A stretch of 38,716 nucleotides of DNA from Myxococcaceae bacterium (lineage in GTDB: Bacteria > Myxococcota > Myxococcia > Myxococcales > Myxococcaceae), in contig JAIBBR010000039.1 of NCBI GenBank assembly GCA_019694575.1, positions 1 through 38,716 on the forward strand, given 5' to 3'. Each line of letters starts with the position of its first letter. Within the stretch, counting starts at the first letter, position 1. Of this stretch, positions 6,857 to 14,764 are shown one piece after another. Below the pieces are notes generated by a model. That model had not been told where the DNA came from. It ran no database searches and saw only the letters and a program-made list of their open reading frames with translations. The position numbers and the translations under genes were made by a program.

Positions 6857-7630
6857 TCACTTGAGGCGATCAAGCTTGGGGTACAGCACCGACAGCTCGG
6901 GGTCGGGCAGACGCTTTTGGTAGCACTCTTCGCCCAACAAGAAGACGGCTTGATCTAAATAGTCTTCGGCTGCCTGCAGCTCTTCTTCTTTGGCAACGAT
7001 GGCTGCTTCAAGTTCGGCCATGCGTTCTTTGTTTTCGGCCTTGCGATCTTCGGCTTCATCTTCCATCTCGAGCAGCCGGCGGTGCGCCAAAATGCCCTGC
7101 GCGCCAGCCTGCCCGGGCTTGGGCGTAAGCAGCGTTTGAAATTCGTGCTCTAACTCTTCGATGTCGCGCTGTCGGCGCATCATCTGCAAGCGGGTCTTTT
7201 TCAGCATGCCCGCCGAGACAGCAATGCGCTCTTCTTCATGTGCATTGGTGAGCTCGAAGTCGCGGTGCTTTTCTTCAGCGGCCTTGAGCGCCAATTTTTC
7301 GTAGCGCAGCGTAGCTTTTTGGGTGCTGATCTTCTTGCGCAACTCGCGGCTGCGCCCGTCGACGCCTTCGACCGCGCGTTTCCACTTCTTCACGATCTCT
7401 TGCTGCTCACCCTCTTCGGCTTCTTGCTGTGCGACGAAGTCTTGGTATGCGGCGTCTTCTTCATTCATTTCGGCTTCGAGCCCAGCCACGTCTTCGCGAC
7501 GAGCCAGCACCACGTCTTCGGCTTTGAAGACCCGGTCCATGGTGCGAGGAGCCCCGGCCCTGTTGGCGAGCCGGTCTCGCGCCAGGTCTCCGAGTTGCAA
7601 AATCAATTCGTCGTACTTCGCTGAACCCAT
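6857..7630 (-). CDS. Coiled-coil protein of unknown function
   Basis: 257 residues, not recognised as a named family. After a short N-terminal segment (MGSAKYDELILQLGDLARDRLANRAG), nearly everything from about 45 to 240 is rich in Glu, Lys, Arg, Gln and Leu with heptad-like spacing and few helix breakers, consistent with a long antiparallel coiled coil. One break at about 168-180 (LLTPKPGQAGAQG) could be the hairpin turn. There is no signal peptide, membrane segment or paired cysteines, so a zinc-ribbon ending as in CdsZ-type proteins is not supported. It precedes the rpsP operon on the same strand, where ffh is often found, with a hairpin and separate promoter between. Confidence 0.8.
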   Translation of the reverse strand: MGSAKYDELILQLGDLARDRLANRAGAPRTMDRVFKAEDVVLARREDVAGLEAEMNEEDAAYQDFVAQQEAEEGEQQEIVKKWKRAVEGVDGRSRELRKKISTQKATLRYEKLALKAAEEKHRDFELTNAHEEERIAVSAGMLKKTRLQMMRRQRDIEELEHEFQTLLTPKPGQAGAQGILAHRRLLEMEDEAEDRKAENKERMAELEAAIVAKEEELQAAEDYLDQAVFLLGEECYQKRLPDPELSVLYPKLDRLK

Positions 7631-7670
7631 GAGTGGGTTCTTTTCGCACGGAAGACCCTGCCCGTCACCT

Positions 7671-8699
7671 TCAAGCGCCGCTGATCAACCCGGTGAGCCC
7701 ATAGCCGGCCACGGCCAGACAGAGCCCCGCCACCACTGTTCGCAGCCAGAGGCGGTTTTCGGTACGCCGGGCCAACGCAAAAAGTGCGACGAACACCGCG
7801 GCTGAAATGAAAATGAACCCCACGCCAAAACCGCTCAGCGCGGCGAAGCTGCCTCCCCGCGCACCCGGCAAGGTGAGCCCATGCTCGAAACCGGCGATGA
7901 CCAACAGAACCGTGCGTACACCGGGGCGTTCTCCCAACCAAAGCTCGGCAGCGAGCGCGCACAGGAGCAAATGCGGCCCTGCCTCGAGGCCTCGCCACAA
8001 GGGCAAAGACATGACGAGTTCTGCGTGCAGCGCAGCGAGTTGCCCTAACCATTGGGCAATGACGAAGGCGGCAATGCCCAGCAGCCCGCTTTGAATTTTT
8101 CGGCACAGCCAGGCCAGCGCCAAAAGCCAGCAGACGTGCTCCAGGGCCCACCCGTGCTTCAACCCGCCCTTCAGCCCCGCGAGCCAACCCGGTGCCGTGC
8201 GAGGCTCCCCAGGCCGTGGAATGAACATCGTATGCATGGCTGACCGCGCCATCAGCGGTATCGAGAGCAGGCCCGAAGCATTCTTCAACACGACGGAGTA
8301 ATTGGGAGGCAAGACCGACAGCCACTTGAATTCTTGTCGCAGCGCCCCCCCCGAACAGGTGAACTGGGCGCGCAACTCGATGTAGCCCTCGCGCACCCAC
8401 GCTTCTTCGTGCGCTCTTTTGCAGGCAACGTCTTGAGCCCAAACCGGCATGTCGTGCCACACGCCTTGCCGCAACGCCTCGCCACGCGCGTTCAAATCGC
8501 CTTGGGTGAGCAACCCGTCGTTGTCGGCGTCGACAGGCGCAAGCAACCCGAGCGTGCCGGCGGTAAGCGTCACCACTTCGGTGAACGTGCCCGGGCTTGG
8601 AGCAACCTGCAGCTGCACGAAGACGACGTCGGCGTCGTGCGCCTGGGCACGGCTGGCGGTCAGCATCGCGAGCGCGGCAAAAAAGAGAAAAAGACGCAC
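7671..8699 (-). CDS. HupE/UreJ-like integral membrane protein
   Basis: A signal peptide (VRLFLFFAALAMLTASRAQA, cut before HDAD) leads an extracytoplasmic beta-rich domain of about 140 residues, then about six membrane helices in the C-terminal half. The pattern resembles the HupE/UreJ_2 family: HGWALEHVCWLLALAWL in place of the usual H-x-x-x-G-x-DHLLF, and AGFEHGLTLPGARGG near the end. HupE proteins are linked to nickel or hydrogenase metabolism, but no such genes are nearby, so metal transport is only a possibility. DADNDGLLTQGDL in the soluble part resembles an EF-hand loop. The frame opens at a GTG at 8771; the GTG at 8699 is preferred because it gives a normal-length signal peptide. Neither start has a clear ribosome-binding site. 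Confidence 0.72.
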   Translation of the reverse strand: MRLFLFFAALAMLTASRAQAHDADVVFVQLQVAPSPGTFTEVVTLTAGTLGLLAPVDADNDGLLTQGDLNARGEALRQGVWHDMPVWAQDVACKRAHEEAWVREGYIELRAQFTCSGGALRQEFKWLSVLPPNYSVVLKNASGLLSIPLMARSAMHTMFIPRPGEPRTAPGWLAGLKGGLKHGWALEHVCWLLALAWLCRKIQSGLLGIAAFVIAQWLGQLAALHAELVMSLPLWRGLEAGPHLLLCALAAELWLGERPGVRTVLLVIAGFEHGLTLPGARGGSFAALSGFGVGFIFISAAVFVALFALARRTENRLWLRTVVAGLCLAVAGYGLTGLISGA

Positions 8700-8798
8700 G
8701 GGCCCGCGCTGTAGACGTGAAGCGGCGCCGCTTTCAACCCCTGAACGTTTGGAGTAAGCGCATGCGCTCACCGAAGAGCCGCAAAAGGGAGGCGCTTC

Positions 8799-9893
8799 AT
8801 GTCGCGATCAGTTCTCGGAAATGATCCATTTCAGAAGGGAGCGGCAAGCCCGGCCGCCGCTGCTCCCACCAAACCTGCTCCTTCGAAGAAGCAGCCCCGC
8901 GCGCCCCGCATCAGCGCTCCGGTGGCGATAGCGAGTGCACCCCGGCCACGGGCGCATGAGCAGTCTCCCGAGTTGGTGAATCACACCGAGACTGACTTGC
9001 CGACGCCCCACGGTGAAATTCCCCAGCTGGTTTCGGTGAAGCCGGCGGGCCCAAACGCGCCCGCGCTTTCACCGCCGTCACCAGCGCGCGTGGCTGAGCT
9101 TCCTCCCCTGCCTGCGCTGCATACCCAGGGCGCCTTGAGTGCACCAGGGCTCAAAGCCGCGCGCGCGTTGGCGCGGTCAGTCAAGAGTGCGATTGCGGGG
9201 GCCATCGCCCCGACGGGTGAATTTTTGTACGAGCGTTATTGGCGCGTCGACGTGCAAGGCGCAGCGCACATTCCCTCGGGCGGCTGTGTGTTGGTGGCGA
9301 ACCATGCCGGTGCGCTTCCGTTGGATGGCCCGGTGCTGCAGCGCGCGGTTCGTGTGCAGCGCCCCGACTTGCTGCGTGCGTATTGGCTGGCCGAAGACGC
9401 GGTGTTGACGGCTCCGGTGATGGGCCGGCTGATGAAGCGGCTGGGCGCGGTTCGCGCAGAACCGGCGGCGGCGATGGCGCTGCTCGCAGCGCAGCACCCG
9501 GTGATTGTGTTCCCCGAAGGGTTGCAGGGGCTCTCCAAGCCGATTTCCGAACGTTACCAGCTGAAGCGTTTCGGGCGCGGCGGTTACATCAAGCTCGCGT
9601 TGCGCGCGGGAGTGCCGATTGTGCCAGTGGCCGTGGTGGGGGCTGAAGAGTCGATGCCACTGCTGGCGCGCTTGCCGGTGCAGCCGTTTGGCGTGCCGTA
9701 CGTGCCGCTCACGCCGGTGCCCTTGCCTGCTCGCTGGCACATTCGCTTCGGCGAGCCGGTGAATCTGTCGTCGGCACCGAAAGGTGCGAGCGAAGACGTG
9801 CTCTTTGTCGAGAAAACGAACGACGAGATTCGCAGCGGCATTGAAGTGACGCTGCGGCAACTGCTCGATTCACGGGGGTCGATTTTTAGCTGA
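8799..9893 (+). CDS. PlsC-type lysophospholipid acyltransferase with a long disordered N-terminus
   Basis: Residues about 140-335 form a glycerophospholipid acyltransferase domain that would transfer acyl chains to lysophospholipids at the inner membrane. Motif I appears as NHAGALPLDG (H169, D176; wider than the classical HX4D), motif III as FPEG (238-241) and motif IV as VPIVPVAVVGAEES (272-285). The first 120 residues are Ala/Pro-rich with no predicted fold, so the protein is longer than typical PlsC. The ATG at 8799 has a good AGGGAGG at 8786-8792. The gene is alone on its strand, divergent from the HupE-like gene, and ends 9 bp from the convergent hpt stop. Substrate specificity is unknown. 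Confidence 0.88.
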   Translation: MSRSVLGNDPFQKGAASPAAAAPTKPAPSKKQPRAPRISAPVAIASAPRPRAHEQSPELVNHTETDLPTPHGEIPQLVSVKPAGPNAPALSPPSPARVAELPPLPALHTQGALSAPGLKAARALARSVKSAIAGAIAPTGEFLYERYWRVDVQGAAHIPSGGCVLVANHAGALPLDGPVLQRAVRVQRPDLLRAYWLAEDAVLTAPVMGRLMKRLGAVRAEPAAAMALLAAQHPVIVFPEGLQGLSKPISERYQLKRFGRGGYIKLALRAGVPIVPVAVVGAEESMPLLARLPVQPFGVPYVPLTPVPLPARWHIRFGEPVNLSSAPKGASEDVLFVEKTNDEIRSGIEVTLRQLLDSRGSIFS

Positions 9894-9906
9894 ACGGCTT
9901 GTTCAG
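9890..9906. terminator. Hairpin spanning both convergent stop codons
   Basis: CTGAAC (9890-9895), loop GGCTT, GTTCAG (9901-9906). The perfect 6-bp stem includes the stop codons of both the plus-strand acyltransferase and the minus-strand hpt. No T tract is present, so it is only a weak candidate for a shared terminator or an anti-readthrough structure. Confidence 0.3.
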
Positions 9907-10436
9907 TCAGTGCCCTTGATCACGCCGATGTACGGCAAGTTGCGGTATTTCTCGTCGAAGTCGAGGCCGTAACCGACGACGAATTTGTCTTCGATCACTA
10001 AGCCTTTGTAGTCGATCTGCACCTTCGTCTTGGCGCGCGACGGCTTCTCGAGCAGCGTGCACACCTTGATCGACGCCGGGTGCCGCGCTTGCAAATTCTC
10101 GAGCAAGAACTTCATCGTCAAACCGGTGTCGATGATGTCTTCAACCACCAGCAAGTGTCGGCCTGCGAGCGGTTTGGTGACGTCGTAGGTGATGCGCACT
10201 TCGCCAGTCGTCTCGGTGCCCTGGTACGAAGAACAGCCCAGCACCTCGAGCGATACGGGCCCGTTGATGTTGCGCAAAAGATCCATCGCGAAGGGCAACG
10301 CACCCTTCATGATCGCGATCACCGTGATCTCTTTGCCTTGGTAGTCTCTCGTGATCTGAGCGCCCAACCGCGCCACGGCCTCATTCAACTTGGGCACATC
10401 GATAAAAACATCGACCTCACTTTGGGCGTAGCTCAT
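9903..10436 (-). CDS. hpt: Hypoxanthine phosphoribosyltransferase
   Basis: It salvages hypoxanthine (and usually guanine) to IMP/GMP using PRPP. The 177-residue product has the flexible-loop region GCSSYQGTETTGEV (67-80) and the PRPP-binding signature VVEDIIDTGLT (97-107). The base-binding C-terminal segment (KPSRAKTKVQIDYKGLVIEDKFVVGYGLD) is typical of bacterial Hpt. The start ATG at 10436 has AAAGGA some 10 nt upstream. It is the last gene of a salvage run (nadD, mutT-like, tdk, upp-like, hpt), 31 nt after the upp-like gene. Confidence 0.96.
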   Translation of the reverse strand: MSYAQSEVDVFIDVPKLNEAVARLGAQITRDYQGKEITVIAIMKGALPFAMDLLRNINGPVSLEVLGCSSYQGTETTGEVRITYDVTKPLAGRHLLVVEDIIDTGLTMKFLLENLQARHPASIKVCTLLEKPSRAKTKVQIDYKGLVIEDKFVVGYGLDFDEKYRNLPYIGVIKGTD

Positions 10437-10467
10437 CGGTGTTGCAGTCCTTTGGGGTTCAAAAAAA

Positions 10468-11283
10468 TCAGACGTAGGCGTTGTTCATCACTTCGCCCAA
10501 ACCACCTCCGCCGGGCACGATGTATTGGCGATCATTCAGGCCGCGCTCTTTGTCCCACATCGTGCCGGGCACCGTGCCAAACACAGAAGGATCAGAAAGA
10601 CCGCGATCGAGCCGCAACGAATAGATCACCACGTCGGGGTGATCGGTCGTCAGCCGCTTCAAATACTCAGGCGTGACGATCAAATGCAGGCAGATGATCT
10701 TTCGCATCTTGCCGGGCACTTTCTTTTTGTACATCTCGATCGCGGTGCTCAGCGAGCCACCGGTGGCGCCCATGGGGTCGGGAAAAATAACAACCGCATC
10801 GTCGACGTCGCCGCCAATTTTCGCGCCTCCAATATTCGAGCCCACCACCTGCTCAGCCTTGTCGAGCATGCGGCTCATGATGATGTGATCTTGCCGCACC
10901 AACCGGGGCGTGAGCACGGTGTTGAGCAAGTCGAACGTCACTTGCGAGGGCAGCGTACCGGCGCGCGCAATGTTCACCGACACCGCGCGCACCTCGGGGT
11001 CCAACACTTGGCCCTGGTAAATGCCCTCGGGGGTGTAGTCGATCATTCGCGTGGGAATCGTCGCTGCCTGCCGTGGAAACTCCTGGTTGATCGCCATTAC
11101 CACCAGGTCGGTGTACAGCTTCACCACCAAACGGTTCACTTCGGGCTGCACCGTTTCTTTCGAGCACAAGTGCGCGAGCAGCGAGAGCAGGTACGGGTTG
11201 CCAACCAAATGCACTTGCTTGCCATAAAGGTGCTTGGTCTCGCTGAGAGCGAAGGGAATGTTTTCGTAAAGAACGTCGCGCAT
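10468..11283 (-). CDS. upp: Long-form uracil phosphoribosyltransferase family protein
   Basis: Uracil phosphoribosyltransferase converts uracil and PRPP to UMP. The PRPP loop is FPDPMGATGGSL (167-178) and the uracil-binding end is GLNDRQYIVPGGGGLGE (248-264); SVNIARAGTLPS (102-113) matches the usual IxRAGxxM stretch. At 271 residues it is about 60 longer than the common 208-residue enzyme, with added sequence at the N-terminus and around 210-245, and the loop has PMGATGG where LMLATGG-like is usual. It may be a divergent Upp or a related phosphoribosyltransferase; the neighbouring tdk and hpt favour pyrimidine salvage. No clear ribosome-binding site is seen before the ATG at 11283, so coupling to tdk (8 nt away) is likely. 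Confidence 0.82.
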   Translation of the reverse strand: MRDVLYENIPFALSETKHLYGKQVHLVGNPYLLSLLAHLCSKETVQPEVNRLVVKLYTDLVVMAINQEFPRQAATIPTRMIDYTPEGIYQGQVLDPEVRAVSVNIARAGTLPSQVTFDLLNTVLTPRLVRQDHIIMSRMLDKAEQVVGSNIGGAKIGGDVDDAVVIFPDPMGATGGSLSTAIEMYKKKVPGKMRKIICLHLIVTPEYLKRLTTDHPDVVIYSLRLDRGLSDPSVFGTVPGTMWDKERGLNDRQYIVPGGGGLGEVMNNAYV

Positions 11284-11291
11284 CGTTTTTT

Positions 11292-11900
11292 TTAGTCTTT
11301 GCCGGTGAAGAGATCGAGGTTTTGCGGAGGAGTGGCTTCAGCCGCGGCGGGCACGTGGCACCTGCGGCAACGGGCCTCGTAAGCACCTGCTGCGCCCACC
11401 ACCACACGTTCTTCGCGTGCCAACAAGCGCTGCGAACGGTTGGCCGGGTTGCCACACACCACGCAAATCGCCAACTCTTTGCTGATGTACTCGGCGATCG
11501 CCAGCAATTGCGGCATCGGCTCGAAGGGCTTGCCCAAATAGTCTTGATCAAGCCCCGCGCAGATCACCCGAATGCCGCGGGCGGCCAACGTTTCAACCAC
11601 CGTCACCACGTCGGGGCCCATGAACTGAACTTCGTCGATACCCACCACCTCGGTATCGGCATTGAGTAACCGCAAAATTTCTTCAGCGCGATCAATCGGC
11701 GTCGAAACCAACCGCACCTGCGAGTGGCTTACCACCGCCGTATCGTCGTAGCGGTTGTCGATCTTCGGTTTGAAGACTTGCACCTTCTGCTTGCCGTAGA
11801 GCGCGCGCTTGACGCGGCGAATCAGCTCTTCGGTCTTGCCCGAAAACATCGAGCCGCAGATCACCTCTATCCAACCGATGCCTTTGGGAAACTGGTGCAC
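11292..11900 (-). CDS. tdk: Thymidine kinase
   Basis: It phosphorylates thymidine and deoxyuridine to the monophosphates with ATP. This is the type II (zinc-binding) family: P-loop GSMFSGKT (16-23), Walker B-like IDEVQFM with the likely catalytic Glu90, and a lasso zinc site formed by Cys146, Cys149, Cys178 and Cys181 (CVVC ... CRRC). The 202 residues match the family, with a short extra C-terminal tail (ATPPQNLDLFTGKD). It starts 2 nt after the mutT-like stop and is followed by the upp-like gene, in the salvage cluster. Confidence 0.96.
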   Translation of the reverse strand: MHQFPKGIGWIEVICGSMFSGKTEELIRRVKRALYGKQKVQVFKPKIDNRYDDTAVVSHSQVRLVSTPIDRAEEILRLLNADTEVVGIDEVQFMGPDVVTVVETLAARGIRVICAGLDQDYLGKPFEPMPQLLAIAEYISKELAICVVCGNPANRSQRLLAREERVVVGAAGAYEARCRRCHVPAAAEATPPQNLDLFTGKD

Positions 11901-11902
11901 GT

Positions 11903-12331
11903 TCAGCGGTCCAAATCGAGCAACTTCTCGAGCGTCTTGGCGTCAGCGTCGGGAAAAGGGTACTTCGACATTTCAGCCAACGTCACCCACTTGTGATCAT
12001 TGACGCGGTGGTGGCTGACTTCGACGTCGCCGCCCCGTAACCGGCAATAGAAGACCGAAAAATCGAGATCGTAATGTGGGTAAGCATGGTGCAGCGTGCT
12101 CGCCTGCTCCAGCACGTCAACGTCAATGCGCAGGCGCTCTTTCAGCTCGCGTACCAACGCCGCCACGTCGGTCTCGTTGGGCTGCACGCGGCCACCGGGA
12201 AATTCCCACAGCAGCGGCAGTGAGGCGTCTTTGGCACGCTGGGTGATGAGATAGTGCCCCGTCTCACCCTCGACCATCGCGCCCACCACGCGAATGTGTT
12301 TCCGGCTCGTCACGAGGCCTTCGACTAGCAC
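11903..12331 (-). CDS. MutT-like Nudix hydrolase with an altered Nudix box
   Basis: MutT enzymes clear oxidised nucleotides such as 8-oxo-dGTP. The 142-residue length, the N-terminal VVGAMVEGETGHYLITQR, LLWEFPGGRVQPNE and the C-terminal half with HHRVNDHKWVTLAEMSKYPFPDAD all resemble the 8-oxo-dGTP diphosphatase group. The Nudix helix reads RELKERLRI where REUxEExGU is expected: the last metal-binding glutamate is Arg and the glycine is Arg. The enzyme may therefore be altered in activity or inactive. The GTG at 12331 opens the frame; a second GTG at 12313 has GAAGG at a better distance. It lies 15 nt after nadD and 2 nt before tdk. Confidence 0.85.
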   Translation of the reverse strand: MLVEGLVTSRKHIRVVGAMVEGETGHYLITQRAKDASLPLLWEFPGGRVQPNETDVAALVRELKERLRIDVDVLEQASTLHHAYPHYDLDFSVFYCRLRGGDVEVSHHRVNDHKWVTLAEMSKYPFPDADAKTLEKLLDLDR

Positions 12332-12346
12332 ACCTTTCGTGCCACC

Positions 12347-12898
12347 CTACAACCCAAAGAGGCGGTGTTTTCGCGCGTAGGCCAACGCCCCCTTGGGCAC
12401 CAGGTCGCTCACGTCATCACCTGCTTCGAAGCGGCGGCGAATCTCGGTAGAAGACACCACCGCCAGCCCAGGGCCCACCACACCCTTGCCGGGGTAGCCC
12501 GCCCGGTGCACCACCGTGACTGTCACCCGCTTTTGAATCTCGGGCCACTCCTTCCACTGCGGCAAGTCGTTCAAAATGTCGGAGCCAATAATCAGCCGAA
12601 ACTGGGTTTCGGGCTGCTGCGGCATCAGGAAACGAAGGGTGTCGATGGTGCGACCGTCTCCCGGCACGTGGGCTTCGACTTCGGTCACCTTGAGCCAAGG
12701 CCCAATGTCAGCAGCCATCGCCTGGCACATTTTCACCCGGTGCTCGAAGGGCGTGAGCGACTTGCCGAAGGGGTGGTGAAAGCTCGGCATCAGCCACACT
12801 TCGTCGACCGGCAGCGTGCTTCTCACGTACACCGCGGCCATGACGTGGCCCACATGCGGAGGGTTGAATGAGCCACCCAAGAGCGCCACTTCTCGCAT
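12347..12898 (-). CDS. nadD: Nicotinate-nucleotide adenylyltransferase
   Basis: NadD transfers AMP to nicotinic acid mononucleotide in NAD synthesis. The 183-residue product has the nucleotidyltransferase signature GGSFNPPHVGHV (8-19), the LMPSFHHPFGKSLTPFEHRVKMC segment, LIIGSDIL and the C-terminal SSTEIRRRF that corresponds to the ISSTxIR motif. The ATG at 12898 overlaps the upstream stop by one base (TAATG), so the gene is coupled to the phosphoesterase-like gene. The length is slightly short but complete. Confidence 0.95.
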   Translation of the reverse strand: MREVALLGGSFNPPHVGHVMAAVYVRSTLPVDEVWLMPSFHHPFGKSLTPFEHRVKMCQAMAADIGPWLKVTEVEAHVPGDGRTIDTLRFLMPQQPETQFRLIIGSDILNDLPQWKEWPEIQKRVTVTVVHRAGYPGKGVVGPGLAVVSSTEIRRRFEAGDDVSDLVPKGALAYARKHRLFGL

Positions 12899-13572
12899 TA
12901 TTTCACCAAGACCTTGTGGCGGCCGCCGACGGCGATGGGCTGCGCCGGCCCGAGCGCTTCACCTTCAATAGAATAGGGAGTGAACGCAATGCCCTGCTCG
13001 CCCGTTTCGAGGGTGGCGACAGTGGCTTTCGCCGCGCCCACCAACTTGCCCGGCGTCACAAAATAACGCGGGCCGATTTGCACCAACTTCGGCTCAGCAG
13101 AGCTCCCGTGCACCAAAATGACTGAATTGATCATGTCTTCTTTGTCGAGATCATTCTTGTCGTGCACCACGCAGCACAACACGTCGCCCACCATGTCGAC
13201 GCCTTTGCGCGGCACTTGTGGATCGAAGTACTGCAGCGAGCCCTTTTCAGGCGCGCGCACCACTTTGTCTTTCACCCGCGAAAGCTCCTCAGCGGCGCGG
13301 GCCAACTCGTAGGCAGTGCCAAACGCGGGAGGCCGCTCAATCTGTTCTTGCTCGGCGAGAAAGTTCACCACGTCTTCAAGAAAATGAGCGTTGGTGTAGT
13401 CAGTGGCGCTTTTGACCTGCTCGCGCTTCCACTGTACCCAGTCGTCAAGATCGGAGTATTTGCCGCCGCAGAAAAAAAAACGGCGGGCACCTTTGGCTGA
13501 GAGCAGGCGAATCGCTTGATCAAAAACCACCAGATCGCCCTGCGTGTCTGACATCAGACCGAACGTGGCCAT
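12898..13572 (-). CDS. Divergent YfcE-like metallophosphoesterase fold, catalytic residues apparently lost
   Basis: 224 residues. The start MATFGLMSDTQGD, the following helix FDQAIRLLSAKGARRFFFCGG, and the end ILVHGSS ... QIGPRYFVTPGKLVG mirror the YfcE/MJ0936 phosphodiesterase layout (SDTHG, alternating helix and strand to CGD, then GHTH and NPGS). The key residues are changed: DxH is DTQ, the GDxxD step reads GGKYSDLDD, no GNHD is seen, and GHTH is HGSS. About 90 inserted residues lie between the two halves. It is probably a pseudo-enzyme that may bind rather than cleave. The stop overlaps the nadD start. The assignment rests on pattern only. Confidence 0.6.
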   Translation of the reverse strand: MATFGLMSDTQGDLVVFDQAIRLLSAKGARRFFFCGGKYSDLDDWVQWKREQVKSATDYTNAHFLEDVVNFLAEQEQIERPPAFGTAYELARAAEELSRVKDKVVRAPEKGSLQYFDPQVPRKGVDMVGDVLCCVVHDKNDLDKEDMINSVILVHGSSAEPKLVQIGPRYFVTPGKLVGAAKATVATLETGEQGIAFTPYSIEGEALGPAQPIAVGGRHKVLVK

Positions 13573-13576
13573 TGGC

Positions 13577-14764
13577 TCAACCGTAGAGCAGCGCGCTTGC
13601 GCGCACCGGCTGAAATTCTTTCAACTGCCCATCGAAGCCTTGCACCAATTTCTCGAGCGTCGCTCCCTGCTCGATGCCCAACCGCACTTCATCAGTGCCG
13701 GCGAGCAAGTCGAACGCGGGAATGTCTTTTACGAATTCGTACGCGTCACGCCGCCACTCGAACGACTTACCGCCCAAGTCATGACACGCTTTGATGACCG
13801 CGATGCCGGTGAGCACGGGTTTGAAAGCCCGTGCATCGGTCACGTGTAAAAAGGCACCTTCACATGACTGACCTTTGAATTTGTCGAACGTCGGCGTGAA
13901 GGCCACTGGGCGAAAGCGCACACCGGGGAGCGCGTCACTGTTCAACCGCTCAGCGACCGCAGTGGCATCGAGCCAGGGCGCGCCGAATTGCTCGAAGGGC
14001 CGACAGGTGCCACGACCCTCAGACACATTGGTGCCCTCACCCATGCACATGCCGGGGTACACAAGCGCTGTTTCAGTCGTAGGCATATTGGGAGACGTGG
14101 GCACAAAGTGCAGGCCGGTGTCTCGCCAATTCATCGCGCGGGTCAGCCCCTCACACGGCACCACGGTCAAGTCGCACTTCCACCCGTCTTGGGTGTTGAA
14201 GAGCTTGGCCAATTCACCCACGGTCATGCCGTGACGATTGGGAATGGAAAAAAGGCCCACAAACGAGCGGTATTTTTCTCTGACGATATTGCCTTCGACG
14301 CACTCGCCTCCCAGCGGGTTGGGGCGATCAAGCACCACGAACTTGAGGCCCTTCTTGCCCGCGGCTTTCATCGCCAGCGCCATGGTGTACACGTACGTGT
14401 AGTAGCGGCTGCCCACGTCTTGAATGTCGAACACCAGCGCGTCGAGACCATTCAACCATTCTTGCTTCGGGCTCAACGATTCGTAGGTTGAACCGTACAA
14501 GCTATAAACGGGCACTCCGGTATGGCGGTCGCGGGCCACATCGCCCACTGCTTCCATGTACTGCGCTTCACCCCGCACGCCGTGCTCGGGGCCGAAGAGC
14601 GCGCCCAGGGTGAGCGCTTGGCTGCCTTTGAGCAAATCAGCGAGATGGCGAAACGACGCGTCAACACTCGTCGGGTTGACGATGGCGCCCACCTTCAGGC
14701 CCTTGAGCGTCGAAAAGCCCTGCGCCACGCAAACATCGAGGCCGGTCTTCACCGCCATGCTCAT
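13577..14764 (-). CDS. NamZ-like exo-beta-N-acetylmuramidase (DUF1343, GH171)
   Basis: The DUF1343 family includes NamZ, which removes terminal N-acetylmuramic acid from peptidoglycan fragments. Family landmarks in the 395 residues are KVGAIVNPTSVD, ALFGPEHGVRGE (54-65), LVFDIQDVGSRYYTYVYTM (111-129), VVLDRPNPLGG, a VPTSPNMPTTETALVYPG region and GTNVSEGRGTCRPFEQFGAPW. Many relatives carry a signal peptide, but none is seen here, so the enzyme is predicted to be cytosolic and to act on imported muropeptides. The ATG at 14764 overlaps the upstream TPR gene's stop (ATGA); a second ATG lies at 14758. Confidence 0.88.
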   Translation of the reverse strand: MSMAVKTGLDVCVAQGFSTLKGLKVGAIVNPTSVDASFRHLADLLKGSQALTLGALFGPEHGVRGEAQYMEAVGDVARDRHTGVPVYSLYGSTYESLSPKQEWLNGLDALVFDIQDVGSRYYTYVYTMALAMKAAGKKGLKFVVLDRPNPLGGECVEGNIVREKYRSFVGLFSIPNRHGMTVGELAKLFNTQDGWKCDLTVVPCEGLTRAMNWRDTGLHFVPTSPNMPTTETALVYPGMCMGEGTNVSEGRGTCRPFEQFGAPWLDATAVAERLNSDALPGVRFRPVAFTPTFDKFKGQSCEGAFLHVTDARAFKPVLTGIAVIKACHDLGGKSFEWRRDAYEFVKDIPAFDLLAGTDEVRLGIEQGATLEKLVQGFDGQLKEFQPVRASALLYG

